From contig NZ_RCWC01000016.1 of assembly GCF_018448935.1 (NCBI RefSeq), forward strand, positions 40,212 to 104,211: a DNA stretch of 64,000 nt. Direction: 5' to 3'. Source of the stretch: Photorhabdus noenieputensis. Its GTDB lineage: Bacteria; Pseudomonadota; Gammaproteobacteria; Enterobacterales; Enterobacteriaceae. This document shows, in pieces, positions 46,450-55,805 of the stretch (its first letter is position 1; each line of letters starts with the position of its first letter). A model generated the notes under the pieces. The model was not told the DNA's origin. It did not search any database and worked only from the letters and a program-made list of their open reading frames with translations. A program made the position numbers and the translations under genes.

Positions 46450-47280
46450 ATGAAAGAAAAATTTGGTATCAGTGACATTATGAAGCAACACATATGCCAA
46501 AAACTGGCGCAACTTGAGACAGAGCTGCAAATACGAATACTCTACGCCTGTGAATCAGGTAGCCGCGGTTGGGGATTTGCCTCGGCAAACAGTGATTACG
46601 ATGTACGTTTTATTTATGTACATGCTCCATCATGGTACTTACGCGTCGATCCCTCTCGGGATGTCATTGAACTGCCGATCAGCAACGAGCTGGATATCTG
46701 TGGTTGGGAACTGCGTAAAACGTTAGGGTTGCTGAAACGAGCCAACCCGACACTGATGGAATGGGCAGACTCACCGGTAATCTACTACGAAGACGTGGAG
46801 TTTATGGCGGCACTACGCGCCCTATTACCAGACTATTTTTCCAACAACAGAGCGCGATATCACTATCTGTCGATGGCAAAGAAAAACTTTCGTGGTTATC
46901 AGCAAGGCGAGAAAATTCGGCTGAAAAAATACCTTTATGTACTACGTCCATTGCTGGCGGTACGTTGGATCGAAGCCGGTAAAGGTGTGCCCCCGATGCG
47001 CTTCGACACCCTACTGGCCGGAACTGTTGCAGACGCGGCGCTGATGCAAGAGATACAGACTCTACTTGCCATCAAGCGTAACGCTGACGAAACGGAGTAT
47101 AGCCCACGTTTTAAGCGCATTCATAACTTTATCTGCCGCGAGTTGGATGATTCAGTTACCCGCTGCGAACTCAAAGACAAAAAACACCTTCCAGATACCG
47201 AATTGGATCTACTTCTGATGCACACAGTACTTCACCATAATAATCAAGAAGAAGGAGAATACATGTTAAGAAACGGATGA
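46450..47280 (+). CDS. RtcB-associated nucleotidyltransferase (RlaP-like)
   Basis: The protein has 276 residues from ATG 46450 (MKEKFGISDIMKQHI); the frame is open 7 codons earlier. CESGSRGWGFASANSDYDVR is the polymerase-beta-type nucleotidyltransferase signature (G-S-R-G-W then D-Y-D). Such enzymes were described as RNA-ligase-associated polymerases linked to RtcB, where they are thought to trim or rebuild RNA ends before ligation. The gene is 5 bp from rtcB, so they form an operon. The function remains a prediction. Confidence 0.85.
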   Translation: MKEKFGISDIMKQHICQKLAQLETELQIRILYACESGSRGWGFASANSDYDVRFIYVHAPSWYLRVDPSRDVIELPISNELDICGWELRKTLGLLKRANPTLMEWADSPVIYYEDVEFMAALRALLPDYFSNNRARYHYLSMAKKNFRGYQQGEKIRLKKYLYVLRPLLAVRWIEAGKGVPPMRFDTLLAGTVADAALMQEIQTLLAIKRNADETEYSPRFKRIHNFICRELDDSVTRCELKDKKHLPDTELDLLLMHTVLHHNNQEEGEYMLRNG

Positions 47281-47445
47281 AAAATCATGTAAATATGACA
47301 TTTCAGCAATAAAGTTGGATGTTTACTAATAAGAGCCAGAAAGCAGGGTCTTTCCGCCCTGCTCCAGAAATAAATATATCAACTCTCTACTTTAAGCCGA
47401 AAAATTTATGCAGAAGAGACAGATAGTTAGAATGTTACAGAGCCA

Positions 47446-48612
47446 TTAACCTAAAATAATATGAGGCACAAATCGTGATGTATCTTTCGTGATCCTGCCA
47501 ATATCTTCCCTGACCGATAGACCAGCAGGCGTGTCATCAACGAGCCAACTGCCGATAAGAACATGGCTATTACCGATCTTTGGCAATGGAGTGTACTGCT
47601 GCACAATGTAACCCTCCTCACCGTAAGGACCCTCTACTTCTTCAACCACTTTGCCATCTTGATAAATACTAATATTCGCTCCCTCACGGCTGAATATCGG
47701 CTTCATAACGTAGTGATTTAGACGCTTGGCTTGCGGATCATCGGCAAAATAAGCTTCAAGCAAATTTGGATGTCCTGGAAACATCTCCCAAAGCAATGGC
47801 AAAATTGACTTATTCGAGGTGATGCATTTCCACATTGGCTCAAACCAATTAACACCGGCAGTAACCAAGTGTTGAGCATATTCTTCACGAAACATGAACT
47901 CCCACGGGTACAACTTAAATATAGAATCTATAATCTTGTTGTTACTATCCGTAAACTTACCGCACTCGCTGAGTCCAATATCTTCAATATAGACAAATTC
48001 GGTATGAATACCGGCATCTTTGGCGCAATCAGCCATGTAATCAACCGAACCTCTGTCCTCTTCTGTGCCCTTACAGCAGGCAAAATGGAGCGTGTTGAAT
48101 GGTAAAAAAGGTTTCAGTTCACAGAAACGATTAACCAACAGCTCCTGTAGTAAGTTGAACTGATCCGCAACATGAGGCAATTCACCACGGTTAACCTTAT
48201 CTTCTAACCACAGCCAGCTAAAAAAACCATGTTCATAAATAGAGGTCGGCGTATCTGAGTTAATTTCCAATAATTTCACCGGGTTTTTGCCATCATAAGC
48301 AAAATCAAGACGACTATAGAGGCTTGGATCTCGGCGCTTCCAAGATGCACGAACCAATGGCCACATTGCTGCTGGAATTTGGAATTTAGCCATCAACTCA
48401 TCACTGTTGACCACTTGCTCTACTGCTTGAAGGCTCAATTGGTGGATTTCCGCTGTCGGAGCTTCAATATGTTCTTCAATCTGCTTGAGAGTAAACTGGT
48501 AGTAACGGTCTTCCGTCCAGTACGGTTCATTATCGATTGTATGGAAACCAAACCCAAATTCTTTTGCCCGCATTTTCCAATCATGACGAGGTGTTGTTGG
48601 GATCTGAAGCAT
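47446..48612 (-). CDS. yjfC: glutathionylspermidine synthase-like ATP-grasp protein YjfC
   Basis: From ATG 48612 (MLQIPTTPRHDWK) the protein has 388 residues and starts behind AAAGGG. It is an ATP-grasp protein of the glutathionylspermidine synthase C-terminal family: RLDFAYDGKNPVKLLEINSD, NTLHFACCKG, LWEMFPGHPNLL and MKPIFSREGANI give the usual block order. It lacks the amidase half of E. coli GspSA. It is the final gene of the yjfIJKLMC order. An amide-forming ligase is expected; the substrate is not known. Confidence 0.9.
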   Translation of the reverse strand: MLQIPTTPRHDWKMRAKEFGFGFHTIDNEPYWTEDRYYQFTLKQIEEHIEAPTAEIHQLSLQAVEQVVNSDELMAKFQIPAAMWPLVRASWKRRDPSLYSRLDFAYDGKNPVKLLEINSDTPTSIYEHGFFSWLWLEDKVNRGELPHVADQFNLLQELLVNRFCELKPFLPFNTLHFACCKGTEEDRGSVDYMADCAKDAGIHTEFVYIEDIGLSECGKFTDSNNKIIDSIFKLYPWEFMFREEYAQHLVTAGVNWFEPMWKCITSNKSILPLLWEMFPGHPNLLEAYFADDPQAKRLNHYVMKPIFSREGANISIYQDGKVVEEVEGPYGEEGYIVQQYTPLPKIGNSHVLIGSWLVDDTPAGLSVREDIGRITKDTSRFVPHIILG

Positions 48613-48741
48613 GACATTAACCCTTTGATAATGCTTATTTGAATCTTGGAAAAAATCATCGCACAAGCGCTTAATACGGCAATAATGACTCTATGCAAGA
48701 CACTGATAACAAGAAGCCTACGAATAAAATGTCAACGCCGG

Positions 48742-49653
48742 TTAACCACCCCAACTGTATTTAGCGGAAGATGTTGAACCGAAACCACCGGAAGACTTGG
48801 TAGTGACAATTGGCTTGCTATCATAGCCAGAATAACGGGAATCGCTACTTTTAAGCCTCTGCTCCCTTTCACGCATTAAGCGTTCTCGATACATTCTCTC
48901 CCTGTGTTTACGTTCTGAATAATCACCGATTTCATCAACGATCCCAGATGTAATATAAGCAGTTGATCGGGGGTTCAGTACAGGATTTATACCCGTAACT
49001 ACATTTCCAGAATTTGCATACAAAGCGCCATGTGTATTTGTTCCAACCTGAGAAATTTCTTTCTCAATTGGCAAGCGAACCGTTTCCAGCGGCTGCAAAT
49101 AACGTCGGTTCATCTCGTACTGGATATTGCCAATATCAGAATAGGTACCAATAACCTTGCCATCAGCAAAAAAAAGCTTACCGTACAAGTCGCTATAGCC
49201 TGATGTTGAAGTAAATAGTGGCTGGTAAAACATGTTGCGATACTTTTCAGCCATATCATATCGGCTAAACTGTTCTGGCTTCACCTCCGCCATCATAAAG
49301 GCGGCCATCTTCGGTCGATAACCTACAGCCCCCGGCATTGCTTCACACTCACCGTACTCAAGCTCACACATGGCTTTCTGACGAAATTTCTGCGACGTAC
49401 GTTCCGCTTCACGTAATGCCGCTTGATATGTGGTTTCACACTGAGCAGCGATCGTATTCTTTGGATTATTCTGACAAGACGCCAAATCCTTATAGACATT
49501 GATTGACAGTTCATCCGCCGATTGACCACACCCCACGAGCGAACCCATACTGAGCACCAATGACGTGAATGAGAACCCACGCCAATATTTACGTTTACTC
49601 TCAATGTTGATGGTGGTGCTGCGCATTCTGCGCTTTTTGTTCCCGTTCGTCAT
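48742..49653 (-). CDS. yjfM: DUF1190 lipoprotein, YjfM/YgiB-like
   Basis: This 303-residue protein has an N-terminal basic segment followed by a lipoprotein signal, with the cysteine in SLVGC. The conserved DUF1190 part includes VYKDLASCQNN, CETTYQAALREA and CEAMPGAVGYRPKM. The C-terminus is rich in glycine and serine (SSGGFGSTSS). GGGGA lies 5 nt before the ATG. It stands between the DUF350 gene and yjfC, as in E. coli. An envelope role is likely; function unknown. Confidence 0.82.
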   Translation of the reverse strand: MTNGNKKRRMRSTTINIESKRKYWRGFSFTSLVLSMGSLVGCGQSADELSINVYKDLASCQNNPKNTIAAQCETTYQAALREAERTSQKFRQKAMCELEYGECEAMPGAVGYRPKMAAFMMAEVKPEQFSRYDMAEKYRNMFYQPLFTSTSGYSDLYGKLFFADGKVIGTYSDIGNIQYEMNRRYLQPLETVRLPIEKEISQVGTNTHGALYANSGNVVTGINPVLNPRSTAYITSGIVDEIGDYSERKHRERMYRERLMREREQRLKSSDSRYSGYDSKPIVTTKSSGGFGSTSSAKYSWGG

Positions 49654-49665
49654 ACGATCCCCAAA

Positions 49666-50103
49666 TCAGTAAGTCATGCAAGCTGCATTTAAAAGACCAA
49701 CAGAAATTGACACCGACGCCAGCACAACCGCGGCAGGGACCTCATTATTCTCAATGCGAGATACAATCTTTGGCATCATAAATATGCGAACCATAAAGAA
49801 GCCAACAACCTGAGCCAACAGCGCAACAACACTCCACATCACGAAATCAATCACCCCCACAGAGTTGCTTGCCGCACTTGCAATGGCGATGCTGTAACCA
49901 ACCAGCGCACCACCAAGCGATATCGCAGCGGCACTATTCTTCTCTTGCTTGATAAGTTTCCACTCATCATGCGGAGTAATTATTGTGTAGATAAATTTGA
50001 AAACGATGAAAAAAACCAGCGCCAGCCCAAAACATAAACCAAAATTGCCTACACCATGCATAAATTGCGTGAAAGCCTGCTCTTCATTCTCCAATGTGAT
50101 CAT
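49666..50103 (-). CDS. yjfL: DUF350 membrane protein YjfL
   Basis: This 145-residue protein has four hydrophobic helices, with SAAAISLGGALVGYSIAIAS as the family's conserved segment. DUF350 proteins are small inner-membrane proteins that accompany yjfC-type ATP-grasp genes. It is packed between yjfK (adjacent codons) and yjfM (12 bp gap). The function is unknown. Confidence 0.85.
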   Translation of the reverse strand: MITLENEEQAFTQFMHGVGNFGLCFGLALVFFIVFKFIYTIITPHDEWKLIKQEKNSAAAISLGGALVGYSIAIASAASNSVGVIDFVMWSVVALLAQVVGFFMVRIFMMPKIVSRIENNEVPAAVVLASVSISVGLLNAACMTY

Positions 50104-50766
50104 TTATGCCACCACTTTAAAATCAGTTTGGTTAAGTTGAATACCGGTGCTCAGTACCATCAATCTATCCAGGTTATTCCCTACCACTTTTTCTTCTCCC
50201 ACAACTTGAAGCTCTTCTGTTCTGTTATGAGCAACCTGACGCGTATACACCATCACAAACTGATCAGTTTCAGTTATACGCCCCTCTTTAGTGTAAGTTT
50301 TCTCGGTAACCGCTACAGGTTTAATGTTATCCCACAACTGAGAGAACTGGGTGCCATCGAGATCATATTCCCCATTTGGCGTGACGATACCGTTTTTAAT
50401 CAGCGCATCCCATTGAACTTGTGAATCTATCGGTTTAGTTTCGTAAAAATACCACAGGCTCACTTCCTTCACGCCATCATCCCCCTCCCCTTCTTGAAGC
50501 ACTTGAAGATAACCTTCGTCATCGGTGTAATAACGAACCAAACGCACGTTATCACCTAAATCGACAACACCAACGGAACATATAAGTTGAGTTGAAGCCG
50601 CGTTTTCGATCGTTAAGTCAGATTCAATCAGTTTTAGCATCAGCGGGTCTATCTCAAGTACACCACCGATACGCAAACCTAATACTTCCGGCACCTTTGG
50701 CACCACAGGCGCAACCGTCTTACCCCCGAATGAGTTCTTAAACGCATCTGCGATTTTGGAAAGCAT
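50104..50766 (-). CDS. yjfK: DUF2491 protein YjfK
   Basis: This 220-residue protein contains the DUF2491 sequence: LGLRIGGVLEIDPLMLKLIE and LVRYYTDDEGYLQVLQEGE. It has no signal peptide or membrane helix and is probably cytoplasmic. It ends immediately before the yjfL start and follows the PspA-like gene by 65 bp. The function is unknown. Confidence 0.82.
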   Translation of the reverse strand: MLSKIADAFKNSFGGKTVAPVVPKVPEVLGLRIGGVLEIDPLMLKLIESDLTIENAASTQLICSVGVVDLGDNVRLVRYYTDDEGYLQVLQEGEGDDGVKEVSLWYFYETKPIDSQVQWDALIKNGIVTPNGEYDLDGTQFSQLWDNIKPVAVTEKTYTKEGRITETDQFVMVYTRQVAHNRTEELQVVGEEKVVGNNLDRLMVLSTGIQLNQTDFKVVA

Positions 50767-50831
50767 AAGAATATCTCTTGATAGGAAGATCCCACTTTAA
50801 AAAGCAGGATCTTGATTTAACAACTTAATAT

Positions 50832-51515
50832 TTACTTGCCAAGGATACGAGCAAGTTCATCTTCCGCAGACATCGCGCTTGAAGTTATACCAGCCTCTTT
50901 AAGCTTTTTATCCAGATCGCTAGAAGTCATACTATCGTGTAACTCTTGCTGAGCTTCGAACTGAGCCGCTTTCTCAGCCTGACGTGACTTGATACGCTCA
51001 AGGGAATCAAGGGCGGTAGATGTTTTTGAAGAAGCGCCAACGACAGAGTTATGAGTCGCAGCTTGGGCTTTCTGTACTTGTTCAGTTGCCTTAACCAAAT
51101 CAACCTGGTTCTCAAGCTGAGACACCTTCTTTTTCGCTTCTTGCACATTGTGTCGGTGCATCGTTTCAGTCTTCTGGAACGATTCAAACAACGCTTGTTC
51201 TCTTTCCAGTTCATCACGCAGGGTCGCAACTTTCTGAGCACACTCCAAAGCAAGCCCATTGTCGCCTTTACCCGCAGCAGAGCGAGCATAACCCTCGTAC
51301 TCGGTGATACTGTTTTTGATATCGGCAACCTTTTTCTCTGCCATTTTTCGCTTAGCAATCATGCTAACCAGACTTTCATCCGCACGACGGATTTCTGCTT
51401 TTGCTTCTCGGATTTCCTGATCAAGAATCGTCAGTGCATTGCCATCAGCGACAGATTCTGCCGCATTATTTACCGTTCCTTTAATTGCTTTAAAAAGCTT
51501 TTTCCATACATTCAT
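50832..51515 (-). CDS. yjfJ: PspA/IM30-family protein YjfJ
   Basis: This 227-residue, almost entirely coiled-coil protein starts MNVWKKLFKAIKGTVNNAAE and contains the IM30 segments ALTILDQEIREAKAEIRRAD and ALECAQKVATLRDELEREQ. PspA-type proteins form membrane-bound scaffolds that protect a damaged inner membrane. Position between yjfI and yjfK matches the E. coli operon. Envelope-stress function is inferred. Confidence 0.88.
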   Translation of the reverse strand: MNVWKKLFKAIKGTVNNAAESVADGNALTILDQEIREAKAEIRRADESLVSMIAKRKMAEKKVADIKNSITEYEGYARSAAGKGDNGLALECAQKVATLRDELEREQALFESFQKTETMHRHNVQEAKKKVSQLENQVDLVKATEQVQKAQAATHNSVVGASSKTSTALDSLERIKSRQAEKAAQFEAQQELHDSMTSSDLDKKLKEAGITSSAMSAEDELARILGK

Positions 51516-51534
51516 TGGTATTTCCCCTACATTG

Positions 51535-51963
51535 TTATTTTAGGAACTCAGAATACGCATCAAGAAGCTCAGTGATGTTGGCAAACAGCATAGAGACTTC
51601 GATGACAACGCTTTCTTGTTTTGATTCTGATGACAATGAACCAAAAGCGGCATAGTAAGATTGACCATCCACTTTAGTTATTCCAACTGAAGTCAGAGGC
51701 ATCATTTTATGCGTTTCTAAAATAAACTGATTTAAAGAAGCGGGATCTAAAACATTCTCTTCCGAAAACAGTAATGCTTCCACTGTAATTTGCCTGCCAC
51801 AAATAGCCAGATGTGCTTTAATTCCGTCTTCGTTAGTAATTGCAAGACATTCACCTATTTGCTCTACAGTCCAGTTGTTACCAGATTCATTAAGAGCTTT
51901 AATCACTTGATTTAATTCCAAACTATCTACTCCACTGGTTTGTTTTATCATTAAAATCAGCAT
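51535..51963 (-). CDS. yjfI: DUF2170 protein YjfI
   Basis: This 142-residue protein is the first gene of the operon. ECLAITNEDGIKAHLAICGR and QESVVIEVSMLFANITELLD are typical DUF2170 text. It is an acidic, probably cytoplasmic protein. The start at 51963 has no strong ribosome-binding site, and the ATG 4 codons in is an alternative. It is 19 bp from the PspA-like gene. The function is unknown. Confidence 0.8.
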   Translation of the reverse strand: MLILMIKQTSGVDSLELNQVIKALNESGNNWTVEQIGECLAITNEDGIKAHLAICGRQITVEALLFSEENVLDPASLNQFILETHKMMPLTSVGITKVDGQSYYAAFGSLSSESKQESVVIEVSMLFANITELLDAYSEFLK

Positions 51964-52709
51964 ATTAAGCTTAAATTATCATCAGATTATACATTTTTCA
52001 ATAAGTATTGCGTTAAAATAGCCCAGTATTAAACCTAAAATATTCATAAGCATGGTAAATACTAAAAACGCATAAAACCTTAAATACAGCACTACTGAAC
52101 ATTATTAAAACCTTATACCATTTGCTAAGTGATTTCGTGCTACCCCAATACCTCCTGCACAAAACACCATGAGAATACTCGCATGAAAAAACTTATCCTG
52201 GCGGATGATTAAAACCACGCTTAACTAAGGTTGCTTTAAGCCTTGGCATATCACAGTAAATAAAACAGAAAATTGCAGGGTAAAATAAAAACTTCCAGTA
52301 AAATCAACCGATATTGATAAAAGTATCCATCTTGGTTATCAACTCATTTAACCTTCTAATATTAAAGCTAAAATCTTTTTCAAACTCCCGTTTATCTCCG
52401 ATATAAAAAACCTTTTCTACTTAGCGTTTTTTACATTCAACAGAGATTAACCTTATGCATTAACTATCAGATTTAACCTTTATTTACCGCCATAATCTTT
52501 TCATCACCATTTCAACTATCTGTTTTCACTTCATTTGAAAACTAACAAAGCCGATTTATGCAATAAACAGAAAAGTGATAATGATAGAGATTAAAAGGGT
52601 GATAAAGCGTTTATATTTTTACTATTTCACATTGAGATATCTTTTAACAACAGACAGTTAGGTTAACTGCCAGCAAAAACTTATTGGAAAGACTTTACCG
52701 GCAATCTAC
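51964..52709. other. intergenic stretch upstream of the yjf operon
   Basis: About 750 AT-rich bp hold no frame with recognisable content. A 9-codon frame near 52183 (starting MKKLIL) may be the stump of a lost gene. The yjfI promoter should lie at the left end. Confidence 0.4.
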
Positions 52710-52736
52710 GGCTCCCTTTATTTTTTTAAGGGAGCC
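52710..52736. terminator. terminator hairpin after ybcJ
   Basis: GGCTCCCTT (52710-52718) pairs with AAGGGAGCC (52728-52736) over a 9-nt AT loop. It lies just past the ybcJ stop in the minus direction. The plus-strand flank TATTTT suggests it could also work the other way. Confidence 0.65.
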
Positions 52737-52744
52737 TATTTTAA

Positions 52745-52957
52745 TCATTCTTTAATGTGGACAGATTTACCATTAAAAGTAACAACCTGCCCGGCTATCG
52801 CTTTATAACGTTTACGGGTTTCTATCTGATTATTCACTTCAACCAGACCTTCAGCAATAACCGCTTTAGCGCTAGCACCGCTTTCACTCCACCCTTGAAA
52901 CTTCAACAAATCACACAACGCCACATAAGGGTGGCCTTCTAAATAAAAAATTTCCAT
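52745..52957 (-). CDS. ybcJ: S4-domain RNA-binding protein YbcJ
   Basis: The protein has 70 residues from ATG 52957, which overlaps the folD stop by one base (TAATG). It reads VALCDLLKFQGWSESGASAK, then ETRKRYKAIAGQVV, the S4-like RNA-binding fold of YbcJ. E. coli has the same folD-ybcJ pairing. It probably binds structured RNA or ribosomes; the role is not established. Confidence 0.93.
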   Translation of the reverse strand: MEIFYLEGHPYVALCDLLKFQGWSESGASAKAVIAEGLVEVNNQIETRKRYKAIAGQVVTFNGKSVHIKE

Positions 52958-53832
52958 TAACAACCTTCAATTTTTTCCACATCGTGGTATTCCTCGCAGG
53001 CTTGCAAGGTATTCTGGATAAGTGTCGCGACTGTCATCGGGCCAACCCCTCCTGGAACCGGAGAGATCCAGCTTGCTCGCTCTGATGCAGTTTCAAAATC
53101 AACATCACCAATCACTTTGCCATCTTCCAGGCGGTTAATGCCGACATCAATAACAATAGCGCCGGGTTTAATCCATTCGCCGGGGATAAAGTTTGGTTTA
53201 CCGACCGCCACAATGAGTAAATCTGCATGCTCCACATGATGACGTAAATCTTTGGTAAAGCGATGAGTCACCGTGGTGGTACAACCAGCCAATAACAGCT
53301 CCAGGCTCATTGGGCGACCAACAATATTTGAAGCACCGATAACGACAGCATTCAGCCCATAAGTGTTAATTCCACAACGCTCAAGCAACGTTGCGATACC
53401 GCGCGGCGTACAGGGGCGCAGCTTTGGCGCACGTTGACACAAACGACCAATATTATAGGGATGGAAGCCATCGACATCCTTATCAGGCTGGATACGTTCC
53501 AGAACTTTGACGTTATCAATACCGGCAGGTAAAGGGAGCTGAACCAAAATACCATCAATTTCTGAATCATTATTAAGCTGATCGATAAGATTCAACAACT
53601 CGGCTTCACTGGTGGTATCTGGCAGGTCATAGGAACGGGAAACAAACCCGACTTCCTCACAGGCACGGCGTTTGCTTGCGACATAAATTTGAGAAGCGGG
53701 GTTTTCGCCGACTAAAACAACGGCAAGACCAGGAGCACGTCTTCCCGCAGCAACACGTTGCTGAACACGCACTGCGACTTCACTTCTGATTGTCTGCGCA
53801 ATCGTTTTCCCGTCAATAATTTTTGCTGGCAT
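52957..53832 (-). CDS. folD: bifunctional methylene-THF dehydrogenase/cyclohydrolase
   Basis: The protein has 291 residues from ATG 53832 ([16 protein letters not shown]), matching the E. coli start; the frame is open to 53859. [13 protein letters not shown] holds the catalytic lysine (YxxxK). [30 protein letters not shown] and [10 protein letters not shown] are all present. It interconverts methylene-, methenyl- and formyl-tetrahydrofolate with NADP. It forms an operon with ybcJ and is divergent from the tRNA-Arg gene. Confidence 0.96.
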   Translation of the reverse strand: MPAKIIDGKTIAQTIRSEVAVRVQQRVAAGRRAPGLAVVLVGENPASQIYVASKRRACEEVGFVSRSYDLPDTTSEAELLNLIDQLNNDSEIDGILVQLPLPAGIDNVKVLERIQPDKDVDGFHPYNIGRLCQRAPKLRPCTPRGIATLLERCGINTYGLNAVVIGASNIVGRPMSLELLLAGCTTTVTHRFTKDLRHHVEHADLLIVAVGKPNFIPGEWIKPGAIVIDVGINRLEDGKVIGDVDFETASERASWISPVPGGVGPMTVATLIQNTLQACEEYHDVEKIEGC

Positions 53833-53954
53833 GTACGAATAAATCCATAAATCAAACATTGGGATACTGCCTATTTTGTCAGAACATGAACGTGCTGTCA
53901 GTTTTATTGATAATCAGAAAATAGCCAGATGAAGATTTATAAGCAGAAAAGCCA

Positions 53955-53982
53955 TTGACTCAAGGAGTTGTCACCGTATAAT
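53955..53982 (+). promoter_or_regulatory. sigma70 promoter of tRNA-Arg
   Basis: TTGACT (53955-53960) and TATAAT (53977-53982) are 16 bp apart, followed by a C-rich discriminator. The tRNA starts 46 nt after the -10 box. Confidence 0.82.
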
Positions 53983-54028
53983 CTCTCCCCGCATCAAAGC
54001 ATTACTGATGCAGCTCATCTCTCAAGAT

Positions 54029-54105
54029 GCGCCCTTAGCTCAGCTGGATAGAGCAACGGCCTTCTAAGCCGTAGGTCACAGGTTCGAATCCTGTAGGGCG
54101 TGCCA
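54029..54105 (+). tRNA. argU: tRNA-Arg(TCT)
   Basis: This 77-nt tRNA has anticodon TCT in the loop CTTCTAA and an encoded CCA end. It is nearly the E. coli argU sequence, and like argU it lies next to folD. argU is a well-known integration site for phages and islands. An integrase remnant follows within 120 bp. Confidence 0.97.
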
Positions 54106-54223
54106 TATCAACTTCTCTTATCGTCTAGCCAAGCCAATAAACTCTAATAAATACAATCAATTATGCTATTATTGTGCTCCAGAAGTCGAGTAAAGCCCGC
54201 TGAAATCTATATTGTGTAGCAAA

Positions 54224-54408
54224 CTAACAGGCCACAGCTTTCGCCATACCATGAACACCATTATCCATAAGCAGGGTTATAATACAGCCTGGATTGAAAA
54301 CCAACTTACCTCATTGATAAGAGCTCTATCCGTGGTGCCACAATCATGAGTCATGAGTAATATCTGGATAATAGCAACAAGCCAGATATTTTGCCTTTTT
54401 CGATTTGA
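54224..54408 (+). pseudogene. C-terminal remnant of a tyrosine integrase
   Basis: The plus strand encodes LTGHSFRHTMNTIIHKQGYN, then TAWIENQL, the R-H box of P4-type integrases. The later DKSSIRG and NHE-YLDN text is in other frames. The segment TCATGAG is duplicated at 54344-54357, and small indels interrupt the frame. The catalytic tyrosine region is damaged. It marks an old island integration at the adjacent tRNA-Arg. Confidence 0.75.
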
Positions 54409-54565
54409 CAACCTCTTTTATATGGTGGACACATATATGAGTTTATCCAAGGATAACCAAACGCTAATAAAGAGTGGGTAATGAACTACTCTGAATAAGA
54501 AAGAATCAAATGCAAGATGTAGTTCAATGATTATTTTTTATACAAATTACTGCCATTTCCCTTTC

Positions 54566-55105
54566 TCATCGATTTAAATAATGAGAAAACTCCCATTCTT
54601 TATATTGCTGATTAATTTCTTTCACTGACATGAGTTTTATCTTGGGAATTGATAAGCTTTCGTAAATTTCAGTATGACGTTTTCTGCTTTTGGGTACAGC
54701 AAAAATAATGTGATGTATCATCTCCCATTTTATACGTTCTTTAGCTCCGAGAAGAGCACCATGTCGGTGACTTTGGAGTAAAGTCCTATTCATATATCGA
54801 GACAAGCTTAGCAGGGTAGGAATATCTAATAAAATTAATCCGGTAGCTCTGGAAAGACGTTGAGGAAGCGCTTTTTTATAGTTTCCATCTATAACCCATT
54901 TGTCTTCATTTATTACTTTATCATGTAATGTAATAAATTCATCATAAGGGCGCGGTTGCCAATCTGAATCAGCCAAATGAAAAAGTTGGTCCAAATGTGT
55001 GGCTTTCAGATTGAGTTTTTTCGAAATTGCATTAGCCAGTGTGGATTTCCCGCTATTTGATGGTCCTATGATACATATTCTGCTACCAAGATCTGAGAGT
55101 TTCAT
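54566..55105 (-). CDS. P-loop adenylate kinase-like protein
   Basis: This 179-residue protein has a Walker A motif near its N-terminus, CIIGPSNSGKSTLANAISKK, then DQLFHLADSDWQPRPYDEF and WVIDGNYKK. This is the pattern of the small AAA/adenylate kinase-like proteins formerly called topology modulation (FlaR-like) proteins. It would phosphorylate a small molecule, which is not known. It lies within the island between the integrase remnant and dptF, on the opposite strand from both. Confidence 0.8.
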   Translation of the reverse strand: MKLSDLGSRICIIGPSNSGKSTLANAISKKLNLKATHLDQLFHLADSDWQPRPYDEFITLHDKVINEDKWVIDGNYKKALPQRLSRATGLILLDIPTLLSLSRYMNRTLLQSHRHGALLGAKERIKWEMIHHIIFAVPKSRKRHTEIYESLSIPKIKLMSVKEINQQYKEWEFSHYLNR

Positions 55106-55805
55106 TGCGGCTCCGTTATAAATATACCCTCTTGTCAGCTACATGAGAATGACCAGAGCTGGTAATTCGAAAGGGCGGAGATTTTATCAGCTATTTCTGT
55201 CGAAAGAAAATCCCAGTGGCTTCAACTTTTGGAGCAGACTTCTTGTCTGTAGGAGAGTAAAGTCATTAGGACATCACCAAACCGATAAACTAAACGAGTA
55301 TAAATCAGATATCCAAGCACATTGGTTACCTCTGTAGAGCTAAAGCCCTCCGTTTCCGCCACACGATAAATATCATTTCTATATGAGCAGGGATTTAATA
55401 CGGTTTGGAGCGAGTTACTACTCACTTGGATAAAAATACCATTCGTGACACATGCAACTATGTGCAATATCTAGAGCGGAAAGGATGTTACGGTATGGGA
55501 TTACATTAATAACCTAAAAAAACAATGCTGAAAGTAACGTGAGAGATTTGAAAAAACTAGCATACCTAACCATTTAAACATCTTGATGTCTGTGAATCAC
55601 TGTGACCTTAATTTGATTTTGATGGGCGGGAACCCGAGGTCAATTACAGGAATATGCCTATAACAATATGATTTAAATGATAAATGACTATTTTTGTGTC
55701 TAAATTATCTGTATAGTTTTAACCTAAATCGGTAAATAAGCATATAGAGATCAGGGGCTAGCTTGTATAGAATGATCTAATTCTTACTTTAGAGAACATG
55801 AAGCT
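55106..55805. other. intergenic stretch upstream of dptF
   Basis: The 700 bp hold an 81-codon minus-strand frame (55222-55467) and other short frames with no recognisable family. No dnd gene, regulator or transposase is seen. The dptF promoter should lie near the right end. Confidence 0.45.

Noticed and set aside
47342..47363. AGCAGGG/CCCTGCT hairpin between the RlaP-like gene and yjfC
   Set aside because: The stem is clean but no T-run follows on either strand, so it is not called as a terminator.
55222..55467. An 81-codon minus-strand frame upstream of dptF
   Set aside because: No recognisable family or start signal; not a dnd gene.
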